DNA of 7,919 nt from Actinomycetota bacterium (GTDB lineage: Bacteria; Actinomycetota; Acidimicrobiia; Acidimicrobiales; Ilumatobacteraceae), in assembly GCA_018882725.1 (NCBI GenBank), contig VERK01000097.1:1-7919 (forward strand), given 5' to 3'. Position 1 is the stretch's first letter. Every line of letters begins with the position of its first letter. The translations under genes were made by a program, and so were the position numbers. Positions 1-5,092 of the stretch are shown in pieces. The notes below the pieces were generated by a model, which saw only the letters and a program-made list of their open reading frames with translations, was not told where the DNA came from and made no database searches.

Positions 1-1
1 G

Positions 2-39
2 GCCACGGGCCCGGTCGTTCGCATTCCGGGCCCGGTGGC
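2..39. other. GC-rich hairpin, possible terminator of an upstream gene
   Basis: Arms 2-14 and 26-39 are inverted complements (GCCACGGGCCCGG against CCGGGCCCGGTGGC) with one bulged base and an 11-base loop. No T-tract follows on either strand. It could end a gene left of the window or belong to the tRNA leader. A TAnnnT hexamer (TAGCGT, 58-63) follows and could be a -10 box for the tRNA, but I see no convincing -35. No coding signal is visible in 1-77. Confidence 0.4.
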
Positions 40-77
40 GGGTGTGATGAGGGGCGGTAGCGTTTCGTCCGCTACTT

Positions 78-153
78 GCTCCCATCGTCTAGTGGCCTAG
101 GACACCACCCTCTCAAGGTGGCGGCACGGGTTCGAATCCCGTTGGGAGTGCCA
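78..153 (+). tRNA. tRNA-Glu (anticodon CTC)
   Basis: A full cloverleaf can be folded by eye. The acceptor arm is GCTCCCA (78-84) with TGGGAGT (143-149), closed by one G-T wobble. The D arm is GTC/GAC at 87-89 and 101-103. The anticodon stem is CCACC/GGTGG at 105-109 and 117-121, with loop CTCTCAA. The T arm is ACGGG/CCCGT at 126-130 and 138-142, with loop TTCGAAT. The anticodon CTC lies at 112-114 and reads GAG codons. The 3' CCA is encoded at 151-153, after discriminator G150. The variable loop is short (class I). The anticodon and the GTC(T)AG D-arm style fit tRNA-Glu. Confidence 0.96.
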
Positions 154-163
154 GATGACTTGT

Positions 164-214
164 GGATCTGGGTGAACAAATCACCGGATTCGCGTCGATT
201 TTTCTCCCAGATCC
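164..214. repeat. Inverted repeat downstream of the tRNA gene
   Basis: GGATCTGGG (164-172) and CCCAGATCC (206-214) are a perfect 9-bp inverted repeat. It encloses a smaller hairpin, GGTGA (171-175) with TCACC (181-185), and a run of five T at 199-203. It may be a tRNA 3' processing or termination structure, but the T run precedes the second arm rather than following it, so it is not a standard intrinsic terminator. The outer and inner hairpins share G171-G172 and would compete for those bases. Confidence 0.45.
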
Positions 215-238
215 GCGTGGTCGGGTTGACTACGGGAT

Positions 239-691
239 GTGGTCGCCGAAGGAAAGCGCTCGTTCTGGTTGCACCAGGCCGCCGAGTACGTGATCGGTGG
301 CGCTCTTGTTGCCACGGGGCTTCAGTCGCCCGAGCCGCTCGTGCCCACCGTGGTGGGTGCACTCATCGCGCTCAATACGGCCTGTGCTGACGGCCCGCTC
401 GGTGCGTTTCGTCGGGTCTCACGCCGGCTGCACCGCGTTCTCGATTGGCTCGTTCTTGCGGTTGCGATCCTCGCTTCGGCCGTTTCGAACGTCGACGACG
501 CAACGCGCATCGTCATGGTCATGATCGTCATCGTGTTCGCGGTGGTCGTGTGGCGGACTGACTACTCGCCTCGCCAGCCGAGGACGGTGTCATCCGATCC
601 GAGTCGCGCCGATGATTTCGGCCGCCAGGCCGGCCGAGTGGCCGGACACGCCGCGGCCCGCGCGCGCGACAAGTGGCGCCGGTCCCGCTGA
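239..691 (+). CDS. Small integral membrane protein, four predicted helices, function unknown
   Basis: This 150-residue protein has four hydrophobic segments, at about residues 13-28, 33-50, 68-84 and 90-105. A basic, polar C-terminal tail follows (about 106-150, ending KWRRSR). The loop between helices 2 and 3 is basic (RRVSRRLHR), so by the positive-inside rule it and the tail are probably cytoplasmic. I recognise no catalytic motif or named family. The start is a GTG: an in-frame stop (TGA, 227-229) lies just upstream, so no earlier start is possible. There is no good Shine-Dalgarno sequence; GGGA at 234-237 is too close. A later start, for example TTG at 269, cannot be excluded. The codon pattern and clear helix periodicity make it a real gene. 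It sits 85 bp after tRNA-Glu, and 33 bp separate it from the next small gene. Confidence 0.75.
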   Translation: MVAEGKRSFWLHQAAEYVIGGALVATGLQSPEPLVPTVVGALIALNTACADGPLGAFRRVSRRLHRVLDWLVLAVAILASAVSNVDDATRIVMVMIVIVFAVVVWRTDYSPRQPRTVSSDPSRADDFGRQAGRVAGHAAARARDKWRRSR

Positions 692-712
692 GCGTCCTCG
701 TAGTACCACTCG

Positions 713-718
713 TAGGCT
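713..718 (+). promoter_or_regulatory. Candidate -10 box for a leaderless transcript of the 58-residue gene
   Basis: TAGGCT matches the actinobacterial TAnnnT -10 pattern and ends exactly 6 nt before the ATG at 725. This is the spacing at which transcription would begin at or next to the start codon. The start codon has no Shine-Dalgarno sequence, which agrees with leaderless translation. No clear -35 hexamer is visible at 16-18 bp. Confidence 0.45.
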
Positions 719-724
719 GAGACC

Positions 725-901
725 ATGTCGTCAACGTTCGAACGCCCGGCTCCCGATTTGTCGAAGATTCTCACAGCCTGGGAGGAGTGGGAGAAGGGCG
801 AGCAGAACCCCGGCAAGGTGCTCACGAACATGAAGACGGCCGGACTGCACGAAATCCTGCGCGAACTCTCCGAGTCCGGCTGGAAGCCCGCTTCGCGTTG
901 A
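725..901 (+). CDS. Small acidic/helical protein of 58 residues, function unknown
   Basis: The reading frame runs from ATG 725 to TGA 899-901. The protein has a polar N-terminus (MSSTFERPAP), then a probable amphipathic helix (about residues 11-27, containing LTAWEEWEKGE). A PGKVL turn and a second helix (about 38-51, LHEILRELSE) follow, with a short tail ending GWKPASR. It has no membrane segment, signal peptide or cysteine. It looks like a soluble helical-hairpin protein, perhaps a binding or regulatory module, but I assign no function. Support for it being real: a TAGGCT -10 box placed for leaderless expression, good codon usage, and a position 4 nt before the Nudix reading frame, as in an operon. 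It was found by reading the sequence because it is short. I have the impression that similar proteins with an AWxxWExGExxPG pattern occur in other actinobacteria, but I cannot verify that here. Confidence 0.7.
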   Translation: MSSTFERPAPDLSKILTAWEEWEKGEQNPGKVLTNMKTAGLHEILRELSESGWKPASR

Positions 902-905
902 TGAC

Positions 906-1604
906 ATGAGCGCCACTCGGCGCCCGGGTGGCACACAGCGCATTCCGTCACCAGCGGTTCGCCGACCCGGTGGAGATCCCGTGTGGTCGTCCGCTTCCGC
1001 GTCGTTCGCGTTGGATGACGTTCTCGCGAATGTGACTCGCCATCAGTCGGCAATCGCCGATTCGCACACCCCGCGGACGGACGAACGGGTGTCGGCGGTC
1101 TTGGTCGCTCTCGCCGACGGCCCGCACGGCGCCGAAGTTCTCCTCACGCGTCGATCCGAGACCCTGTCGAATCACAAGGGTGAGATCAGCTTTCCGGGTG
1201 GGCGAGTGGACCCTGATGAAGACGTCGTGTCAGCGGCGTGTCGCGAGGCGCGCGAGGAGGTGGGGCTCGATGTTCACCCGGCGCGGATTCACGGTCGGCT
1301 GAATTCGTTGTCGACGTTCGTGAGCAAGAGCTACATCGTCCCAGTCGTTGCGACCGTCGATGCGAATCCTGCGTTGTCACTTCATGATGCCGAAGTCGAC
1401 CGCGCCTTCTGGATCCCGTTGTGCGAGTTGGCTGCCCCCGATGTGTTCGAGTGGGAGTGGTGGTCGTTCAATCGACCGACCGACCCCGAGCGTCCGATGT
1501 TTTTCTTCTATCTGCACGACGAAACCGTGTGGGGCGCCACCGCACGCGTGCTTCATGAGTTGCTCTGCGTAGTTCACGGCGTCGACCACCGCGAACCACG
1601 CTGA
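906..1604 (+). CDS. Nudix hydrolase, CoA-pyrophosphatase type
   Basis: This 232-residue protein has a complete Nudix box at residues 99-121: G99, E105, then R113-E114-A-R-E117-E118-V-G120-L121, with the expected spacing. The box binds Mg2+ and hydrolyses a nucleoside diphosphate-linked bond. It is preceded by LLTRRSETLSNH...FPGG (79-99), the signature of the CoA-pyrophosphatase (UPF0035, NudL-like) branch, and followed by a VWGATARVL segment (208-216) common in that branch. The likely reaction is cleavage of coenzyme A or its derivatives to 3',5'-ADP and 4'-phosphopantetheine in the cytoplasm; the substrate is inferred from the family. The start is uncertain. ATG 906 lies 4 nt after the preceding stop and could be translationally coupled, but residues 1-25 are Arg/Pro-rich and look unconserved. 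GTG 981 has a good ribosome binding site and would give 207 residues. The gene ends one base from the converging phospholipase gene. Confidence 0.9.
   Translation: MSATRRPGGTQRIPSPAVRRPGGDPVWSSASASFALDDVLANVTRHQSAIADSHTPRTDERVSAVLVALADGPHGAEVLLTRRSETLSNHKGEISFPGGRVDPDEDVVSAACREAREEVGLDVHPARIHGRLNSLSTFVSKSYIVPVVATVDANPALSLHDAEVDRAFWIPLCELAAPDVFEWEWWSFNRPTDPERPMFFFYLHDETVWGATARVLHELLCVVHGVDHREPR
972..975 (+). promoter_or_regulatory. Shine-Dalgarno sequence supporting an internal GTG start of the Nudix gene
   Basis: GGAG lies 5 nt before GTG 981, which is in frame with the Nudix gene. The upstream ATG 906 has no comparable site. The true N-terminus may therefore be at 981, removing 25 residues. 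Confidence 0.4.
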
Positions 1605-1605
1605 G

Positions 1606-2034
1606 TCAGGGGCCGCCGGCGATGCGGACGGCACGGAAGAAGATCTCGGCCCACGACCGGCACGACATCTTCTGATCCATCGGCCGCACCGCACACGTCG
1701 CAACCATGTCGCGCCGGAACTGCTCGTCGATCTTGCGTCGCATCGGTGCCCGCCATTCACCGGGCAGGCGTTTCGCGTTGCGGTAGGCGAAGTCGTGTCG
1801 CCGACAGGGCAGTGAGAAGTCGAACGAGCGCCCTGTACTGCCGATCAGCGGAGCCGAGCACCCGTCGGTCGACCAGTCGAAGTTCGACGGTTGTTGTCGT
1901 TCGGCCGCGACCGCGAAGTGCAGGAGCGGTGTGGAGAACACCAGACGATGGAAGTCGTCGACGTCGTTGGTGACCACAGGGGGAGCGGCCAGGTGACTCG
2001 TGGCCGCCACGAGGATGGCCAGGGCCCAGCCCAT
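1606..2034 (-). CDS. Secreted prokaryotic phospholipase A2
   Basis: This 142-residue protein belongs to the bacterial/fungal secreted phospholipase A2 family typified by the Streptomyces violaceoruber enzyme. Matching elements, in order: NFDWSTDGC (51-59) with calcium ligand D57, CRRHDFAYRN (77-86) with catalytic H80 and calcium ligand D81, and KIDEQF (101-106) with D103 as partner of the catalytic histidine. The four cysteines C59, C77, C114 and C125 are placed to form the two family disulfides. The N-terminus (about 1-18) is hydrophobic and looks like a signal peptide, though without positive charges, so the enzyme probably acts outside the cell, releasing fatty acids from glycerophospholipids. 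The start is well fixed: GGAGG (2040-2044 on this strand) is 5 nt upstream, and no other start codon occurs before an in-frame stop. Its end faces the Nudix gene with a 1-nt gap. It follows ribH by 93 nt on the same strand. Confidence 0.92.
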   Translation of the reverse strand: MGWALAILVAATSHLAAPPVVTNDVDDFHRLVFSTPLLHFAVAAERQQPSNFDWSTDGCSAPLIGSTGRSFDFSLPCRRHDFAYRNAKRLPGEWRAPMRRKIDEQFRRDMVATCAVRPMDQKMSCRSWAEIFFRAVRIAGGP

Positions 2035-2053
2035 GGTTTCCTCCGTTCGGTTT

Positions 2054-2067
2054 CCGGCCCGCGCCGG
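2054..2067 (-). other. Small GC-rich hairpin in the phospholipase leader
   Basis: CCGGC and GCCGG form a 5-bp stem with a 4-base loop, about 9 nt before the GGAGG ribosome binding site of the phospholipase gene. It could stabilise the mRNA, contribute to termination after ribH, or mean nothing. Confidence 0.3.
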
Positions 2068-2085
2068 AGAACGAAGGTGGAGTCA

Positions 2086-2106
2086 GCGCCGCCTCATCGG
2101 CGACGC
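2086..2106 (-). terminator. Possible terminator hairpin after ribH
   Basis: On the minus strand GCGTCGCC and GGCGGCGC form an 8-bp stem (one G-T pair) with a 5-base loop, starting about 20 nt after the ribH stop. No U-tract follows. It could end the riboflavin operon or attenuate read-through into the phospholipase gene. GC-rich stems without U-tails are common in actinobacteria, so the call is weak. Confidence 0.4.
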
Positions 2107-2127
2107 GACGCGATGATCAGAGCGTGA

Positions 2128-2619
2128 TCAGAACTCGACCGAGTCGTTGATGCCGTTCACCAGGAGCGCCATCTCGACGGCACCCACCGCGGCTTCGTCG
2201 CCCTTGTTGTCGACGCCGGGGCCCGAACGATCGAGCGCCTGCTGGTTGGAGTCGACGGTCAGAACACCGAACATGATCGGCACGCCCGTGTCGATCTGCG
2301 CGGTCTGGATTCCGCGCGCGCATTCACCGGCCACGAAGTCGAAGTGCGCGGTCTCGCCGCGGATCACCGCACCGAGTGTGATGACCGCGTCATACTTCCC
2401 GCTGCGAGCGAGAGTGGCCGCGGCCAGCGGCACCTCGAAGGCCCCCGGCACCCACACCTCGTCGATGTGATCGCGCGCCACCTGGCAACGCTCGAGACCA
2501 CGGTAGGCACCGGCCAACAGTTCCTTGCCGATGTGATCGTTGAAGCGCGCGCACACGATCGCGATGCTCAGGCCCGAGCCATCGAACGAGAGTGCGTTTC
2601 CGTCATTGAGGCGGGTCAT
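2128..2619 (-). CDS. ribH: 6,7-dimethyl-8-ribityllumazine synthase (RibH)
   Basis: Lumazine synthase condenses 5-amino-6-ribitylamino-uracil with 3,4-dihydroxy-2-butanone 4-phosphate to give the immediate precursor of riboflavin. The protein has 163 residues, normal for the family, whose members assemble as pentamers or 60-mer capsids. Visible landmarks: ARFN (24-27) for substrate stacking, GAFEVP (59-64), the GAVIRGET-x-HFDFV block (83-96) with catalytic H92, FGVLTVDS (117-124), R131 for phosphate binding, and NKGDEAA (138-144). The ATG is at 2619, one base after the ribBA stop. A GGGAG ribosome binding site lies inside the end of ribBA, 9 nt upstream, so it is co-transcribed and probably coupled. 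It is the last riboflavin gene of the operon. No frameshift or missing active-site residue is seen. Confidence 0.97.
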   Translation of the reverse strand: MTRLNDGNALSFDGSGLSIAIVCARFNDHIGKELLAGAYRGLERCQVARDHIDEVWVPGAFEVPLAAATLARSGKYDAVITLGAVIRGETAHFDFVAGECARGIQTAQIDTGVPIMFGVLTVDSNQQALDRSGPGVDNKGDEAAVGAVEMALLVNGINDSVEF

Positions 2620-2620
2620 G

Positions 2621-3859
2621 TCAGTTCGCTCCCTTCGGCGCGCTCGACGGCAAGTCGAGCAAATGGCCCATGCGATCGCGTTTGGTCTCGAGATACTTGA
2701 TGTTCTCGGGCGTCGCGTGCGTGTCGAGCGCGACGCGATCGACCACCTCGAGTCCGTAACCCGCCAGGCCGCCGTACTTCGACGGGTTGTTGGTCATGAG
2801 GCGCAACTTCGTCACGCCGAGATCGGCGATGATCTGTGCACCGATACCGTACTCGCGGCTGTCGATGGGCAGACCCAACTCGGTGTTGGCATCCACGGTG
2901 TCGAGGCCTTTGTCCTGCAGCGAATACGCACGGATCTTGTGACCGATTCCGATACCGCGTCCCTCGTGACCGCGCAGGTACACGACCACGCCACGTCCGG
3001 TCTCGCCGATGAGACGCATGGCCGAATCGAGCTGCGGCCCGCAGTCACAACGTCGGCTGCCGAACACGTCACCGGTGAGACACTCGGAGTGCACCCGAAC
3101 GAGAACGGGCTGGCCGTCGTCCACGTCACCGATGCTGAACGATAGATGCTCGATGTCGTCGATCTGACTGCGGTACGCAGTGCAGGTGAACGCGCCCCAC
3201 TCGGTGGGAACCTGTGCCTGGCCGATCCGTGTCACCAACTTCTCGTGACGACGTCGGTACTTGATCAACTCGGCGATGCTCGACAGCAGCAAGCCGTGTT
3301 CTTTGGCGAACTCGATGAGCTCCGGCAGACGCGACATCGTGCCGTCTTCGTTGGTGATCTCGCAGATCACGCCGGCCGGCTCGAGTCCGGCCATACGCGC
3401 CAGGTCGACGGCGGCTTCGGTGTGACCGGCCCGCTTCAACACCCCGCCCTCACGGGCGCGCAGCGGGAAGATGTGGCCGGGGCGCGCGAACGCGGCGAAA
3501 CCAACTTGTGGATCGGCGAGCGCTCGAAGTGTGGCGGCGCGATCGGCGGCCGAGATGCCCGTGGTGGTTCCTTCGATGAGATCGACCGACACGGTGAAGG
3601 CCGTGCGATGACTCTCGGTGTTGTGCTCGACCATCAACGGCAGACGCAGATCGTCGCATCGCTCGCCCGACAGCGGCGCTACCACCACACCTGAGGTGTG
3701 GCGAACGATGAAGTTGATCTTCTCAGGCGTGGCGAACTGCGCGGCCATGATGAGGTCGCCTTCGTTCTCACGATCTTCGTCGTCGACCATCACGATCATC
3801 TCGCCGCGCCCGATGGCGGCGATCACGTCCTCGATGGGGGCGAACTCGAAATCAGTCAT
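2621..3859 (-). CDS. ribBA: Bifunctional 3,4-dihydroxy-2-butanone 4-phosphate synthase / GTP cyclohydrolase II (RibBA)
   Basis: This 412-residue fusion resembles the M. tuberculosis RibA2 layout. The N-terminal half (about 1-203) is DHBP synthase, which turns ribulose 5-phosphate into dihydroxybutanone phosphate plus formate. It shows the acidic metal/active-site loop DDEDRENEGD (26-35), RHTSG (53-57), and GHTEAAVDL (145-153) with the key histidine H146. The C-terminal half (about 207-400) is GTP cyclohydrolase II, which opens GTP to the diaminopyrimidinone. It has zinc cysteines C260, C271 and C273 in ECLTGD...CDCG, then YLRGHEGRGIGI (294-305), TVDAN (321-325) and LMTNNPSK (354-361). One oddity: the Cys that usually follows RHTSGxx is Val here (V60). 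A GAGGAG ribosome binding site (3865-3870) is 5 nt before ATG 3859, and the start overlaps the ribD end by 8 nt. It supplies both branches of the riboflavin pathway. Confidence 0.97.
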   Translation of the reverse strand: MTDFEFAPIEDVIAAIGRGEMIVMVDDEDRENEGDLIMAAQFATPEKINFIVRHTSGVVVAPLSGERCDDLRLPLMVEHNTESHRTAFTVSVDLIEGTTTGISAADRAATLRALADPQVGFAAFARPGHIFPLRAREGGVLKRAGHTEAAVDLARMAGLEPAGVICEITNEDGTMSRLPELIEFAKEHGLLLSSIAELIKYRRRHEKLVTRIGQAQVPTEWGAFTCTAYRSQIDDIEHLSFSIGDVDDGQPVLVRVHSECLTGDVFGSRRCDCGPQLDSAMRLIGETGRGVVVYLRGHEGRGIGIGHKIRAYSLQDKGLDTVDANTELGLPIDSREYGIGAQIIADLGVTKLRLMTNNPSKYGGLAGYGLEVVDRVALDTHATPENIKYLETKRDRMGHLLDLPSSAPKGAN

Positions 3860-4859
3860 GACTGCTCCTCACTATCGACGGATCGACGACGATCTCCAAA
3901 TCGCCGCCTACCGGGGTCACGCGGACGAACCGTCCGCGCTCGAGATCTGCAATTGACGGCGCTCCGTTCCCGCTGAACAGAGGAGTGCCGTCGCTTCCGC
4001 CCATGAAGGCCGGGGCCAGGTAGACCACGTAGCGGTTCACGAGACCGCGGCGCTGGAACTCGCCGGCCACGGTGGCTCCGCCCTCCACGAGCAATTGCAC
4101 AACGCCCTCCGAGCCCAGTTGATCGAGGAGCGGTTCGAGTTCTCCCGACCACTCGAAACACGGATGAACTTGGGCGTTCTTCGGTGCGGAACCGAGCACC
4201 ACGCGGCGGGGCGAACGACCGGGTACGAGTCGAGTGGTGAGGGACGGGTCGTCGGCACGCACGGTGCCGGCCCCCACGAGAATCGCATCGCTCTCGGCGC
4301 GCAATTGGTGGGCAGCACGACGGGCTTCTTCACCCGTGATCCACTGACTCGTTCCGTCGGCCGCCGCGGTTCGGCCGTCGATGGTGGCGGCCAACTTCAC
4401 GATGACGAATGGACGGCCGGTGCGTCGGTGATGCAGATAGGGAAGCAGTTGTTCGGCGGAATCGTCGGCGCCGCAGCCGATGTCGACAGCGATCCCGGCT
4501 GCGCGCAGCGCGGCGAAACCGTTTCCACCCACGTTGGTATCGGGGTCTTCGAGCGCCGACACCACGCGTGACACGCCCGCTTCGATGAGTGCATCGGTGC
4601 ACGGCGGTGTGCGCCCGTGATGACTGCACGGTTCGAGCGTCGTGTACACGGTCGCGCCGCGCACGTCGGCTCCGGCATCACGTGCCGCATCGAGAGCGAC
4701 ACGTTCGGCGTGTCGATGACCGGGTTCTTCGGTGGCGCCGTCGAACACGCGGCCGTCAGACGTGATGATCACACAGCCGACCCACGGATTCGGAGACGCC
4801 ACGGTGCGCGCCGTCGCGGCGTTGGCCAGTGCTCGTTGCATCATCGTGTGGTCGGTCAT
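3852..4859 (-). CDS. ribD: Bifunctional diaminohydroxyphosphoribosylaminopyrimidine deaminase / 5-amino-6-(5-phosphoribosylamino)uracil reductase (RibD)
   Basis: This 335-residue protein carries out the second and third steps from GTP to riboflavin. The N-terminal deaminase (about 1-145) has NPWVGCVI (24-31), HAE (50-52) with zinc ligand H50 and catalytic E52, and PCSHHGRTPPC (77-87) with zinc ligands C78 and C87. The C-terminal NADPH-dependent reductase (about 150-330) has KLAATIDGR (155-163), WITGEEAR (173-180), LVGAGTVRADDP (194-205) and LLVEGGATVAGEF (256-268). Length is typical (E. coli RibD is 367). The frame is open further upstream, but ATG 4859 is chosen because GGAGA (4866-4870) lies 6 nt before it and the upstream part is the riboswitch leader. 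The gene is first in the operon and its 3' end overlaps ribBA. Expression should be repressed when FMN is bound to the riboswitch 75 nt upstream. Confidence 0.97.
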   Translation of the reverse strand: MTDHTMMQRALANAATARTVASPNPWVGCVIITSDGRVFDGATEEPGHRHAERVALDAARDAGADVRGATVYTTLEPCSHHGRTPPCTDALIEAGVSRVVSALEDPDTNVGGNGFAALRAAGIAVDIGCGADDSAEQLLPYLHHRRTGRPFVIVKLAATIDGRTAAADGTSQWITGEEARRAAHQLRAESDAILVGAGTVRADDPSLTTRLVPGRSPRRVVLGSAPKNAQVHPCFEWSGELEPLLDQLGSEGVVQLLVEGGATVAGEFQRRGLVNRYVVYLAPAFMGGSDGTPLFSGNGAPSIADLERGRFVRVTPVGGDLEIVVDPSIVRSSHD

Positions 4860-4865
4860 GTGTGG

Positions 4866-4870
4866 TCTCC
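4866..4870 (-). promoter_or_regulatory. ribD ribosome binding site, probable target of the riboswitch
   Basis: GGAGA on the minus strand lies 6 nt before the ribD ATG and fixes that start. GAGAC at 4865-4869 is complementary to GTCTC at 4885-4889, so a 5-bp stem could bury the site. This favours control at translation initiation, the usual mode for actinobacterial FMN riboswitches. No U-tract marking an intrinsic terminator is seen between aptamer and gene. Confidence 0.6.
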
Positions 4871-4933
4871 GGCTCGTGCGTGACGAGACGGAACGCAACG
4901 ACCGACCGAGCAGGCTCGGCCAGCAGTGACGCA

Positions 4934-5066
4934 CCCGTGCTCCCATCCGGACTCTGACCGTCGGCCTCGGAATTTCACCGAGTCGGCCCGGACTCGACAT
5001 CGCTGCCGACTTCGGGTTCGCGGGCTCTCACCGCCGGTTGGGACTTTCACCCACACCCCGCACGAG
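4934..5066 (-). promoter_or_regulatory. FMN riboswitch (RFN element) of the riboflavin operon
   Basis: Read on the minus strand, the conserved RFN blocks appear in order. P1 5' strand CTCGTGC is at 5066-5060. The P2 hairpin GGGTGAAAGTCCC comes next (about 5053-5041). The AACCGGCGGTGAGAGCCC core is at 5039-5018, then a P5-like hairpin CGGTGAAATTCCG at 4980-4968. The closing block GTCAGAGTCCGGATGGGAG is at 4958-4940, and P1 3' strand GCACG at 4940-4936. This is a complete aptamer of normal size. It binds FMN and should reduce ribD translation. A linker of about 75 nt separates it from ribD and holds the ribosome binding site. The aptamer starts only 23 bp after the upstream decarboxylase stop codon. 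Confidence 0.97.
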
Positions 5067-5086
5067 GTGGTTTCAATTGTCCGGTC

Positions 5087-5092
5087 AGCCTA
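5087..5092 (-). promoter_or_regulatory. Candidate -10 box of the riboflavin operon, overlapping the decarboxylase stop
   Basis: TAGGCT (minus strand, 5092 to 5087) is a TAnnnT hexamer identical to the one before the 58-residue gene. It includes the TAG stop codon of the upstream gene and would place the transcript start near 5080, about 14 nt before riboswitch P1. No good -35 is visible. The operon may instead be fed by read-through from the decarboxylase. Confidence 0.35.

Noticed and set aside
78..214. tRNA-Glu as an integration site for a mobile element
   Set aside because: No integrase, no second copy of the tRNA 3' end in the window and no phage or plasmid genes nearby.
2540..3694. Two long plus-strand open frames tiling the complement of ribBA
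   Set aside because: They are antisense to a gene with full domain motifs, have no motif or ribosome binding site, and are explained by GC-biased third positions.
4860..5000. N-terminal extension of RibD by 47 residues
   Set aside because: That part is the riboswitch and its linker; ATG 4859 has a good ribosome binding site and matches the family N-terminus.
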